The translations under genes and the position numbers were made by a program. Positions 52,323 to 63,439 of a stretch of 64,000 nt of DNA are shown here, piece after piece. This DNA is from Corythucha ciliata. Lineage: Eukaryota; Arthropoda; Insecta; Hemiptera; Tingidae. Every line of letters begins with the position of its first letter. Within the stretch, counting starts at the first letter, position 1. Where the stretch lies: assembly GCA_038030265.1 (NCBI GenBank), contig CM075942.1:36732751-36796750 (forward strand), in the 5' to 3' direction. The notes under the pieces were generated by a model. The model saw only the letters and a program-made list of their open reading frames with translations. It was not told where the DNA came from and ran no database searches.

Positions 52323-53084
52323 GTGAATTCAAAATGATAAACATCTGTTTCATAGTTGAAACATGATATACAGTTCCTAAATTATCATTTTCTCCGGATT
52401 TTCTCCTTGGTGGCCAAAAGTTTTCGTTCTATTTTTTTTTTTTTCATTTTCTCCCTTTTTTTTCTTTTGAATCCACCTCCTTACTCCGTGGTGCGCTGAT
52501 GCTGTATTTCCCCATTGCCCGAGCAACTTTAACGGATTGGGGCTTCAAAAAGAGATCTAAAATGAATTTCTGCGCAATGTGCTCGGAGGATCGGCGTACT
52601 TTCTTCTTCCAAAACACACGAATGCTGCTGAGAATTTGTCTGGCTACGTTGCTCGGAGAACTTCTTCATACACAGCGGGTGAAGAGAGCAAAGCATCGCT
52701 GATGAGTAATGAGCAACGGTAAAGCTGAGGAAGTCTTTTCACAGAGTGATTTCTACGGTGTGCCCACAAGAAACCCAGCGCTCGTTTGAATCTGTATCTT
52801 CATTAAACCTTGAGACACACGGCTAAAGCGTGTAAACCAACGATATTCAGGGTGGAAGGGGATATGTGTGAAAAAAAAATTTGGGTGAAAGTAGACCTGA
52901 TTTGCGACCGAAATCACCATATACACCATGGTCCGAAAATCAAAACCCTTCGAGATATGATTTTTCTAACGATTTTAAAGGCTTAAATCATTTTTTTAAA
53001 CTAACTGCGAAAAACTCGCATTCAATTTGAATGTTTGCAACTTTTGGTGATGGGTTCGGAAAGAGCACACTATTTCCTGTGAGG
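52323..53084. other. spacer, no confident gene
   Basis: T-rich sequence to 52470, then a plus-strand ORF (52499-52702) with no recognised domain. From about 52890, CACCATGGTCCGAAAATCAAAA and CCCTTCGAGATATGATTTTT resemble the centre of the palindrome at 32555-32600. Confidence 0.35.
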
Positions 53085-53721
53085 ATTAGCCATTTTCGAA
53101 AGACGTTAACTATTTTATGTGGCCTCAAATGCGGCTCAAAGTCGTGCAAATAGGGGATTTATTCCTTTTTAAAAAAGCCTGTCCACGTTTGTCCACACAA
53201 AATCTGTGTCTACGGACAACCCGTGATTCAGAAAAACGTCTTCAAAGTGTCCTTTTCAAAAACAGTCATACGCGTTTTCTTAGTTGTTTGGTGATTTTTC
53301 GTCAGAAATGACGATTTATGAGAAAAAATAATGATTTTTCTCTTCAAAATCGCTTGTTTTGACCTGCAAAATTCGATCAATCCTTGTGATTTTAACATGC
53401 TGAAGAGGTATAAACCACATCCAAAGCTATCCTTGGTGTGGAATTCGATGTGGGCGCCTCGCCTTCCAAAGTATCAAAAAATGTCGCTCCGGCAGCTGGC
53501 TGTCGGGTTAAGTGCATTACACTACTACAAGTTTCGACGTTTTTAGTTATTTAGCTATTATTCGGCATTAACTAACATTTCACTTTGTTACTCTGCATTT
53601 TTATAGCCATTTTCTGAATAATCGCTAATTAAATGAAATTAACGAAATTCGTGTTTTGTGAAATGAACTCTATCCGACACCCCAGCTGCCGGAGCAACAT
53701 TTTTTGTTACTTTGGTAGGCG
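53085..53721. repeat. 630-bp dispersed repeat, copy 2
   Basis: Co-linear with 50380-51010, about 2.7 kb away in the same orientation. It keeps the terminal hairpin (53454-53721; TGTCGCTCCGGCAGCTGGCTG / CCAGCTGCCGGAGCAACAT). Substitutions and small indels are spread over the whole length, so the copies are not recent twins. Confidence 0.75.
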
Positions 53722-53878
53722 TGCATCGATGAAAAGCTCTAATTCGCGGTCAAAGAGAGAAAGCGCTAATTCACGGCTAAAGATGAGAAAAACCTGTTAT
53801 TAGCAGCTAAATCGTGGTTTTTGGAGGATATTAAATCGCATTTAAAATGCTATTTAAAAAATTGTTCTTTGATCATTA

Positions 53879-54018
53879 AAGCCGCCTTCACATGCGAGCT
53901 GTGACAGCTTAAGCTTTGAGCTGTAGCCAATAAATGAGCAACCCGCGTTTGAATTAATTATATTTCACTGGATACAGCTCAAAGCCGAGCTTTTTTCAGA
54001 TCACATGTGAAGCCGGCT
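53879..54018. mobile_element. Tourist-like MITE, 140 bp, TTA duplication
   Basis: AAGCCGCCTTCACATGCGAGC pairs with TCACATGTGAAGCCGGCT. TTA lies at 53876-53878 and 54019-54021. It is a third member of the family seen at 30132 and 36291. Confidence 0.86.
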
Positions 54019-54021
54019 TTA

Positions 54022-54405
54022 GAGATTAAGGGGCCTCATAGAGGTTCCGCCCCGGACAAAGAACACAAAATTGCTTTGAAGTACGGCTTCGGACTGTCAT
54101 TTAGCCACAATGCCTAGGAATATTTTAAAATTGTTATTCGTTTACTACATATTGCTATCGCCTAACAGGATATTAGGGCCCCTAGTTTTTAATTTGTAAT
54201 ATTATATTACATAAAGTGCCGCAACACAGAATTTAAATTACAACATGATTGGCGTATCGGTATCCGATGCCGGCTCTACAGTTCTCTCTCGCAAGACCTC
54301 ACACACTTTTTTTTGTAACAGCAGTTGAGGAGCAAGAGTTTATTTAATGGCCGAAAATAGAAGCACTCCTGAATGTGAATGTAATAATTTAATAAGAATA
54401 AATTA
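54022..54405. other. spacer, no gene
   Basis: AT-rich unique sequence. Confidence 0.3.
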
Positions 54406-56316
54406 GACCAGTCAATATAGACAAAAAAATCTGGGTAAATCGCAAACATGCATGTAATTAATTTTTTATTCGCGTGTTGTTAGGACCAATGAGAGCAGTT
54501 ATTACTCAAGTTTGCAACCCTCAAAACCTTGTGCTCAACTCGTGGCACTCGAAAAACCAAGAAATTTCATCACTTTTTTCTCTTTTTTTAACAAAACTAC
54601 CAGAAGAAAGCGCTTTTCGAGCATGACCACAGTATACATTGTTAAAGCCAACTAAATTTGCTACAATTAAAGCCCAGCCCGAGCATCCTGGGTCTGTTAG
54701 TTCAGGAAATACAACCAGTCAACAAAATACTTAATCTCGCCAAAAAGCGAGATTTTATTGGTAGGGTAACTTTTCAAGACCCGTAGCACTCAAACCTACC
54801 GGTGATTCGTACTTGGTTAAAAAAAATGAGAGGGGAGGTTGTACGTCCAAAATGCAACAAAAAATTTCCTATGTCCTAAGGTCATATTTCGATTCCTAGC
54901 CGAGATAATCAATTTGTTGTTTTTAGCACATCACGGGTTTTCGCAACAAAAACAGGTGTAACATGGGAAGTAAGCGTCCTAGGTTAAATCCAACGACACC
55001 ACTGAAAAGAGCACCCTTTTTTCTGTGTGAGTAAAGACATTTTGTCCAATGATAGTGAAAGATTCTTTGAGTAAACTGGGAAAATATCAGGATATTTTAA
55101 AAAATGTCAGTTTTTGACAACTGTTCAAAGCTAGACTACATTGGCCATGGTGCTCCCAGCGCCGGGCAAAGTCCTCTAAAACTGAGTGAAGTAACTTAGT
55201 TTAATACTTCATGCTTATTTTACTCCTGCCCTTCGCAAAGTTTTGATAAAAATCCATTGTCATACCAAAAAATGAGGCAATTAAGCCCATTTTGAGTGCC
55301 TAAAAGAAGATACGAAAGCTATTCCAAGAATGTTTTTTTCAGCTTATTCCACTTTTATTTGTCTTTCCTCGTAGATTAGCGTAGTAAAAGTGAATTAGGC
55401 TGAAAAAAAAAATTTTGGGAATGGCTCTTGATCTTCTTGTAGGTACTCAAAATGGGCCTAATTGCCTCATTTTTTGGTATAACAAAGGATTTTTATCAAG
55501 AAATTGCAAAGGACAGGAGTAAAATAAGCATGAAGTATCAAACTGAGTTACTTCATACAGTTTTAGAGGAACTTGCCAGGTGCTGGGAGCACCATGGCTA
55601 ATGTAGTCTAGCTTTGAACAGTTGTCACAAACTGACATTTTTAAAAACATCCTGATATTTTCCCAGTTTACTCCAAGAATCTTTCACTATCATTGGACAA
55701 AATGTCTTTACTCATACAGAAAAAAGGGTGCTCTTTTCAGTGGTGTCGTTGGATTTAACCTAGGACGCTTACTTCCCATGTTACACCTGTTTTTGTTGCG
55801 AAAACCCGTGATGTGCTAAAAACAACAAATTGATCATCTCGGCTAGGAATCGAAATCTGACCTTAGGACATAGGACATTATTTGTTGCATTTTGGACGTA
55901 CAACCTCCCCTCTCATTTTTTTTTTAACCAAGTACGAATCACCGGTATTTGAGTGCTACGGGTCTTGAAAAGTTACCCTACCAATAAAATCTCGCTTTTT
56001 GGCGAGATTAAGTATTTTGTTGACTGGTTGTATTTCCTGAACTAACAGACCCAGGATGCTCGGCCTGGGCTTTAATTGTAGCAAATTTAGTTGGCTTTAA
56101 CAATGTATACTGTGGTCATGCTCGAAAAGCGCTTTCTTCTGGTAGTTTTGTTAAAAAAAGAGAAAAAAGTGATGAAATTTCTTGGTTTTTCGAGTGCCAC
56201 GAGTTGAGCACAAGGTTTTGAGGGTTGCACACTACTCTCATTGGCCCTAACAACATGCAAAAAAAGAAAAAAATACATGCATGTTTGCGATGTTTGATGT
56301 TCATATTGACTGGCCT
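54406..56316. repeat. 1.91-kb palindrome, copy B
   Basis: Ends GACCAGTCAATATAGAC and CATATTGACTGGCC; the arms mirror each other around a centre near 55350-55390. Landmarks shared with copy A include AGGACCAATGAGAGCAGTT, TTGGTATAACAA and TGGATTTAACCTAGGACG. It lacks the two insertions of copy A, so it is the cleaner representative. The right arm has a 67-codon minus-strand ORF (55447-55650) equivalent to the ORF in copy A. Confidence 0.87.
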
Positions 56317-56752
56317 AAAATGTGCATACAACCCTTATGAAATGGAAATGTTGCGTCATACCAAAAAATAATTCCTGGGAAAGACGAGACAAGAGGGTAA
56401 TTAAACTCATCACGTGATTAGCACAAGTACCTAATCACGAGAATCTCATGACCCAGCTCGATGGTCTGAAGGAATTCGATGATCTCACATCGTGCAACAT
56501 GAAACTAATAAGTTCGAATTATTTGGCTTTTTTGATACTAGTGAGAAATGGGTGCTTTTCTGCAGCGTATGAAGCACGTCGAGAACGTCATCATCAGGAT
56601 AAAGCGGAAGAGCGGAGCAAGGAATTCCATTCTCGAGGATTCGAAAAGATAAAGAAATTCTGTTTTTTCGGCATAATATGACACATAAAATGAGAGATTC
56701 AATTTTGCGTTCGATTTCATCGCAATGTATGGTTGTAGTTAAGTTGTGCTTA
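56317..56752. other. spacer with an unassigned plus-strand ORF
   Basis: The ORF at 56448-56681 contains AAYEARRERHHQDKAEERSK, a charged helical stretch, but no domain or clear splice sites. It is not counted as a gene. Confidence 0.3.
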
Positions 56753-56906
56753 AAAGCCCTGTTCACATGAAGCGAATTTTTCTTGCAAGATCGCGCACAA
56801 TTTCATTGAAAACACCTGTTAAGCGATTACTTTTCGTTAAGATCACATTTTTTTTTTAAGAGATTGCTCCCAATATTGCCTGGAAAATGTATCGTGTGAA
56901 CAGGGC
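56753..56906. mobile_element. Tourist-like MITE, about 154 bp, TTA duplication
   Basis: AAGCCCTGTTCACATGAAGCG and GTATCGTGTGAACAGGGC pair; TTA flanks at 56750-56752 and 56907-56909. The middle stem is weak, so only the ends are strongly inverted. Confidence 0.75.
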
Positions 56907-57113
56907 TTAAGGCCCAAACAATGTAAATACGTGTATAGGGCAATTTTCCAGCTTGTCCCCGACACTTTTCTCCAATTTTAAAAACAGTATCCAACCTAGA
57001 AGCTTGCCCTCTTTTAGCACGAAACCACGCATTAAAATCACAAATAGAGTTAGTAATTGTTCAAGTTCGAGTTTTACTCTTAATCCGAGCCATATAAATA
57101 CCTGAATGGTCCG

Positions 57114-57320
57114 TCATTGTCTTGAAATAGATCGGTCTCGTATGAATTCGCTCGGTACTAACAAGATCCTCTGCGCTCTCGCACGTTCATTGTCTTCCTG
57201 ACACTCGTCTCCAATCAACTGCTGTTGAGCTGTCTCGTATAACTCGTCCCGACTTTCCCACTCAAAAGCCTCGAACACCGGACAGGCGGCGGAGTGCGAA
57301 TGCCAGCGCGCTTCATTCAA
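57114..57320 (-). CDS. unassigned acidic exon-like ORF
   Basis: The minus-strand frame carries ACPVFEAFEWESRDELYETA and DECQEDNERARAQRILLVPS. Composition (acidic, few low-complexity stretches) is unlike the surrounding repeats and could be an exon. A GTATTT donor follows shortly after the stop in another frame. No family is recognised, so it may be chance. Confidence 0.3.
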   Translation of the reverse strand: MNEARWHSHSAACPVFEAFEWESRDELYETAQQQLIGDECQEDNERARAQRILLVPSEFIRDRSISRQ

Positions 57321-58985
57321 TGACTAATGAGAGGGTTCGATCGCCACAAAATGTATTCCCACCTTTCTACTACGTGATTAGTAGAGTTAAATTGAATGAT
57401 AGCCGAAGGGGTCATAATTCTGCCCTTGACAGGAGCTGACACCCAGAACCGGAGTAGCGAGAGCGAGCGACAGATTAGATAACGATTCGGCGACCTTTTT
57501 ACTTTTTCCTCCTTTGAAGTTTCCCGCTATTTGCTGTCCCTGAACCTCCCTCGATTTTCCCTAACCGGGTCATGGTCATGGTTGGAGGCTTGGAGGCTAA
57601 CTTGAAATTTAATCATAGAAATAAAGCTATTTAAAGCACCTTTTATCCGGTCTTTTATATTTTAAGGTCAAGCTTCTATCATGCCTGGGAAATTCCCAGC
57701 CAAAGGTTCAATGTGTAAACAATGCCTTCTCCTATATTATTTACAAGATTCGGAAAGCCTGCATGCGGCATGCCTTTTACCCTGATATTCAGTGAAATTG
57801 GGCCACCCGTATTGATTTTTCTCAAAAATAAGTAAACTTCTGAGAGTGGGCCGAAATTAATGCATCAGTTGGAAACAGTAGAAGTACGAATAAGTGGCAA
57901 TGGTCTTTAGTCGTCAAATCAAGTCAAGGTAAAAAGTAACAATCTCCGCACATTATTCTCAATGAATAAACCAAAGTTAAGCACGGATCACACGATGCAA
58001 TTTTTAAAACGATATATTGCATGCATCAAAACATCCGGTTGGAACATACAAACCTAAGTTGTTTTTCACTCCAGAGAGTGAAGCGCAATTTTACACCCTC
58101 AAAAGAGTGGGTGAAGTTGTACTTCACAGGAAATGACTAACTTTCAACTAACCTGTGCCTTTTTTCTTAAAAAAACCAAACATTAGTATTAACATCTTCA
58201 CATTTCCTTCATGCAAAAAATAATGTGTGATGTGTGAACCTACCTCAAGAACCAATAATGTGTAATTTTGACCTTCGCCGAAAATGAGGCTGCTCCTGGA
58301 GCGATCCAACTTCTCTCCGCCAAAAAAAGTGGCTCTTTGGTCCCTATAAGTACACAATATAGGGTGATTCAGGAGATGCCTATCGTCGGTCCCACTGCAG
58401 ACCGGCTAACCAACATTTTGGGGTTGTGATGAATCTAGATTCTAATTTTCGTGCTGGATCGAAAGGTGAGCTCGTTTTGCCACTCATGAATTTATTTTTC
58501 ATTATTTATCTCCCGAAGTTATTAATGTTATTAAGTTATCTACCTAAGCCTGAAACAACAGCAGCAATTTGACAATTTGTTCATTACGGCCACTTTTTCA
58601 ATGATTAAAACTGAGTACGCATAATGGTATTGATTTTCGAGCTAGTTCAAAAGGTAAAATGAACGTTTGGATGAAGAATAATTATTGAAAATAAGTTTTT
58701 GCCTCTCCTGAAAAGTTGTTTATAATCAGTTAGCCAGTGTTTCAGTGGGACCGACGATATACTGAAGTATGATTTTTGCGACCAAAATCACCCTATGAGC
58801 ATGCAAATTAGCTATGAGCAAATGCTTTCCTTCTCAGAAACACATACAATTGTGTTTTTTCAGCTACTGCCAACTTTTTTTTCCCAAAAACTCGATTTCA
58901 CAGCCCAACCGCTGAGCTTGGGACCAAACGGTTGAGACTTTTTTGAAAAGAGCACAAAATTTCACTTCAGAAAACAGGGGGGTTG
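57321..58985. other. spacer, no confident gene
   Basis: It includes a partial MITE related to 33232-33375 at about 57980-58070 (CACACGATGCAATTTTTAAAA, ATATTGCATGCATC). CGTCGGTCCCACTG at 58384 recurs inverted as CAGTGGGACCGACGATA near 58744-58760, marking a 370-bp foldback (about 58380-58765). Confidence 0.45.
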
Positions 58986-59107
58986 TAATAGAAAGGTGAA
59001 ACACGTGTGAGACGAGATGAGAATAATTTCACAGCCATGTGTTCATAAATTTTAGCTGTCAAAGTCAATCTCATTTCTCGTCTCACATGTGTTTCACTTT
59101 TCTATTA
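58986..59107. mobile_element. 122-bp foldback (GTGAAACACG family)
   Basis: TAATAGAAAGGTGAAACACGT and TGTGTTTCACTTTTCTATTA pair. Inner TGAGACGAGATGAGA pairs with TCATTTCTCGTCTCA. A second copy is at 21999-22115 in a DAGL intron. Confidence 0.8.
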
Positions 59108-59314
59108 CCACCAGCCAATGTTCTACAACGTTTTATATCGTACCCAAGTATTTTTTATGATTTTCTACAAATGACGAAAGTTACTTCTTTGAAATTTCTC
59201 CTATAATTCAGTGACTGTTTTCTGCCAAAGTTACAATGCTTCCAATATGTAAACGTGCAAAATCAGTATGTTTGTACCAGTAAAAAAATTGTCTTTATAC
59301 ATATATGTGCCTTT

Positions 59315-59540
59315 TAAACGTAACTTTGTGCCTTACGAAAGACGAATGTTGCTTGGAATTCAGTCCAAAAATATCACTTTAACGCAAAGAACGACGAGTC
59401 AACTACCTTCACTCACTATTTTCGGTTCCAAAAAATATGGTGGGGGGGGGGCTGATATTTAATTTTTTTGCTAAAGTGATATTATCGGACTGAATCCCAA
59501 GCAATAATTGCTTTTTGTAAGACACAATGAGGAAGTTTCA
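59315..59540. repeat. weak foldback, about 225 bp
   Basis: GCTTGGAATTCAGTCCAAAAA and TATCACTTTA on the left pair with TAAAGTGATATTATCGGACTG and AATCCCAAGC on the right. A G run lies in the loop near 59443-59450. Confidence 0.6.
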
Positions 59541-59733
59541 CATTTTCCAAAAAAAAAAAAAATTTTTTTCGATGAGGCATATCAATCCTTCCACGTAAAT
59601 AAATAAATAAAAATTTAAACCCTTCAGAAGTATTTTTTATTTCTTAACAAAAGTTGCCATATTTGAAATCCCGCCAAAACGAACATTTTCCGCAACGTAA
59701 TATCCCTGTACTTTCTGTCCTTTTCATGCCTCT

Positions 59734-59838
59734 AAATAGCTCATCTGTTTATCCTCCATTTTTTTATTATTGGAGAGCTCTAGTAGAAAATAAGGCAAAG
59801 AAACACAACAAACCGCTCTCCGACAGCTATGTTACAGG
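59734..59838 (+). CDS. candidate exon of an unknown gene
   Basis: After an AAATAG acceptor the frame reads SSVYPPFFYYWRALVENKAK then KHNKPLSDSYVT, followed by an ACAG/GTGAAT donor. The frame is open to 59986. No family is recognised. It shares a loose F-Y-Y...L-x-D-S-Y-V pattern with the ORF at 61447-61674. Confidence 0.35.
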
Positions 59839-60000
59839 TGAATTTTTTGCGCAGGGACTCTTCATTCATCTTTCATCTTCGCGGGGTGCGTTTATCAATG
59901 CACTTAAATTCTACAGACAAGCTGGGATAAATCTGGTTGCTATGAACATTGTTGTAGACAGTAATGTAAAGTTATTCAGTGATTGATAAACCCACCCTTA

Positions 60001-60131
60001 AGCTCGGTGCACACGATGCATTTTTTTAAGCATGATGGCCTGCCTGTTTCTAAAAAAGACATCCAGTCAGTACCGGAGGTCATATGTTTTTTTTCATCAT
60101 GCAAGTAAACATGCTTCGTGTGCACCGAGCT
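60001..60131. mobile_element. Tourist-like MITE, 131 bp, TTA duplication
   Basis: AGCTCGGTGCACACGATGCA pairs with GCTTCGTGTGCACCGAGCT. TTA lies at 59998-60000 and 60132-60134. Inner AGCATGATGGCC / CATCATGCAAG partly pair. Confidence 0.9.
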
Positions 60132-60134
60132 TTA

Positions 60135-61111
60135 TTCAATAATTTCAGTTCCCCTCCCCTTCGAAAGAGACCCCCCCCCCCAACAAACTAGCGTCTAAAG
60201 AGAACTCCCCGTGGGATTCTCGTAGTTCACCAGAAAGCCGTAGCTCGTTCGGAGGTGTAGTGTTCCGCTTCTTTTTTTAAAAACCGAGGATTAGAGTTCT
60301 CGTATATTTTTTTTATTTTTTATCTTTATGAAGTCCAACCCGAAATCGGAACATTTTTGGGGAATTGGAACGCAGGGCCGATTGCACTGTTTTTAATATA
60401 AGGTTTAAGGAATGAAAATTACTCTAACGCCTTATCGAAAGAGGGGACAAAATTAGGAAAAACGGTGTGCTTTAGGATTTTTAATAATTTTTTTAAAAGT
60501 TCCAATTTTGGGGTTCTGATATAACAGGGGGCCATGATAGTGCGGGGGGTGGAGCCATGCTTGTGACGTAACTCGCTAGCAAACAGCTCTCCGGTGTCGG
60601 GGCTAGATGCCTATGTATAGGTTTATATTTGTGCCTTTGTGGTACATATATATCTTTCTCTTGCATTTTTTATTTTACTGAAAATGGTTAAGGAATAGAA
60701 GAGGCATGTAGACGATCTTTTTCCCGGCACTATATTGGTGGGTAACAGATAGAATAGTTCTCGTCGGTTTTGTTATTGTTTTTGCTATCCGTGATTTCCT
60801 CTGCACGAACTGATGACTCCTCATTTCAACATGCATTAATGTGAAAATGGTACAACAACAGAATGTTGATGCGAATTAACGAATCAATAATTAATAACTG
60901 TGAAATGAGCGACTATACAAAGGGAACTACAAAAAGTATTTCGCGCTAATGTGCGGGAGTACAACGGCGAAAAACACCTGAAAAGATGTTTGTCAGTACC
61001 TCTATAGTGAGAAAATTAGGCAAAAACTGTTTCACGCGGCAAGGAGGGTATTCCATCTGCCACTTCCGAAAACCCCATTGGTATTACTGTTGTTATGATC
61101 ATTTTGACGTG
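60135..61111. other. spacer, no gene
   Basis: C run near 60170. CTAGCGTCTAAAGAGAACTCC and CCCGTGGGATTCTCGTAG at about 60188-60226 recur inverted at about 62005-62050, suggesting a further foldback of about 1.9 kb span. No coding content. Confidence 0.4.
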
Positions 61112-61302
61112 AAGGCACCTTTACATGTTTCAATCTCATTGCTATAATGCTATCATAGATTCGATGAAATTGAAACGTATACATATATCTTCCGTGGACT
61201 TGCTCCATTAAATTTCCGATCAAAAATGTGATCCCCGACCCATTCAATAATAGACCTGTTATTGCTTGGAGCAACGAGATTGAACCGTGTAAACGTGCCC
61301 AA
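61112..61302. mobile_element. MITE-like hairpin, about 190 bp
   Basis: AAGGCACCTTTACATGTTTC and AATCTCATTGCTATAA pair with CGAGATTGAACCG and TGTAAACGTGCCC on the right. A half copy is at 47965-48033. No clean TTA duplication was found. Confidence 0.6.
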
Positions 61303-61446
61303 GTATTACATTTGAGCTCTTTTTCACAATTAATTCATCAAACGTCTCACGAATGCATGATTATTACATGATTGAAGTAGACGTTAAACTGAAATAAAAG
61401 TGTCAAAATGCTCAAGTAATAAAACTTTGCCTTCCTTGTTGCTACA

Positions 61447-61674
61447 GATGTCTTGCGTTCAGACTCAGTTATTCATGTACTTCGCGCAGAAAGAAACAGA
61501 CTTTGAAAACTACCACCTAGTCGAAATGTTTCGATCTGAACGCCGAAATAGTTTGAAGCAAACGACCATTCCTTCATTAGCCCTTTTTTACTACCGAAAT
61601 CACAGAACTTTTGAGTTCCGGAACGAGTGTTTAGTAGATAGTTACGTTGCACGAGGAATAACCGTATGCGCTTT
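61447..61674 (+). CDS. candidate exon of an unknown gene
   Basis: Between a GCTACAG acceptor and an AAAA/GTAACC donor the frame carries MSCVQTQLFMYFAQKETDFE, then YYRNHRTFEFRNECLVDSYV. It could be an exon of the same unknown gene as 59734-59838. No domain is recognised. Confidence 0.3.
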
Positions 61675-62960
61675 AAAAGTAACCCGCTTCTTATCAGCAA
61701 TTTAAAACTGAGTTTTTAAACTAAAAACAGCTCTGTTAATTTTTTCATAGGTATTTCTGAGTGAAATGAGCCTATTACGATGCTGTGGAAGTGATAGAAA
61801 CTTCTAATTCGAATACCCGATAGCTCCTCATTAAAATCAAAATACTGATTCATCTTCGTTTAAATAATTTCGGAGTTCAAACTGGATAGAAAATGTATGC
61901 CTCCCCCCCCCCTTTTTACAAGTCATAAAAGCTAGCATAATAAATTTCTAAAAATGAAAGGGCGCGTTGAAACTCCCATCCCCAAGCACAACTAACGGCT
62001 TTTTGGTGTACTACGAGAATCCCACGGGGAGTTTTCTTTAGACGCTAGTCCCCACCACATTAATTCATATATGTATATAGGTTTATTTATAATATTATGA
62101 CCGTTTTCTTGTTAGCACGATAACTCTCGAAGAAATTAATTTAGCGGAACGCGCTTTGGCACAAAAATCAGTAGTCATAAGACCCCGGTCGGTATTGCAT
62201 TTGGGCCAAATCGGTCGGGATAGGGGTCGAAATGGTCAAAAAATCACTACAATTCACCAGTTGATTCTAGATTCATCATATTCAGTACGAATACTCCATG
62301 TTAGAGTAGCCTTTGATTCCCATTTTAATTTTTCGAAAAAGTCAAGGTGGTGGGGGTGGTCCTCCCGGTGTGGAAGTGTAAAAATAGCGTTGAACTTCAC
62401 TAGTTCATCTTAGCGCTCTAAAATTCGACTCAATAATTTAATGTAACGAAAGCCCTGGGTTCCATTGAGATTTATCGAAAACTTTGTTTGGAAGGGGGGT
62501 GAAATGGGGAACGAAATTTCAAAAAAATCGCTGAAAATTCACACGTTCAGATATTATAAAATACGACACATAAATTTAATATAACAAAGCCCTTGGAAAA
62601 CTACCGAAACTTTTCGACATTTTGAAGAAAGGGTGGTGAAAATAGAGGAAGAAGTTCGGCTTAATGAAACAAATTATGGTATCAAAATTATTACTTCTGG
62701 GAAGGCTTAGGGTATCCGTATACGGAATGAAATGCACTCTTTCCAACCGCCAGCTGCCGGAGCGAAATTTTGTGATATTGGGGCGCAATATCGTCATTCG
62801 GGTCTTTTTCATTTACGAGAAAAATTTCGTCTGGATTATATGAAGGGACGGTTCACATTTTTTTCGTAGATTGATAGAAGCTTATCCCACCCACATGTCC
62901 TTTGATGTACAGGAGGTCATCAGGCGTGTTAATTTTTTCATCCACAGTCGAAACTATATT
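61675..62960. other. spacer, repeats, no gene
   Basis: It contains the inverted partner of 60188-60226 and one hairpin end of the 50753-51010 family at 62752-62770 (GCCAGCTGCCGGAGCGAAAT). C run at about 61902. ORFs at 62156-62413 and 62576-62812 are unrecognised. Confidence 0.35.
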
Positions 62961-62962
62961 CG

Positions 62963-63090
62963 TTGCGCTTCGAAATCTGCCGTTTCCCACTCTTCAAGCT
63001 CATCCTCGTATCTTTTCTTCGCTTGTTCTTGTGACTCCATCTCCCGAATTATTAGCTCCGGCCTCTTTTTGTCACCGCTCAAATGACCCC
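62963..63090 (-). CDS. candidate coiled-coil exon, unknown gene
   Basis: Minus-strand reading gives KKRPELIIREMESQEQAKKR then YEDELEEWETADFEAQRI before a TAG. The strongly charged heptad-like pattern suggests a coiled coil and is unlike chance AT-rich ORFs. Its gene and splice sites could not be fixed. Confidence 0.35.
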
Positions 63091-63439
63091 ATCAGCTTGA
63101 ACGACCTCATCGCAATTCGGACTTGAAATTTCCAATCACCCTAGCCTTCTGAATTCTTCAGTCGACCAATTTTGATCACGTCTTCGACCAAACAGCCATT
63201 TTCCGTTCTTGCACTCAGCTTGACGGTCTGTCTCTACTCTTCTGTTCTCAAGAGTATAAGACACGAAAAAAACCGAATTCCTATTCCTAAGGGGACTTGT
63301 ACCTAACAGTATTGTTTGGGTTTTATTTAAATTGAAAACGCTCTCTTGAAAAATTCAATTTTTTGACTTATACTCTTAGTAACTGACACGTTAGATTTAG
63401 TACCGACCGGGAATAATAATAAAAAAAAGTTTTATCATA
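63091..63439. other. spacer, no gene
   Basis: Nothing recognised. Confidence 0.3.
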
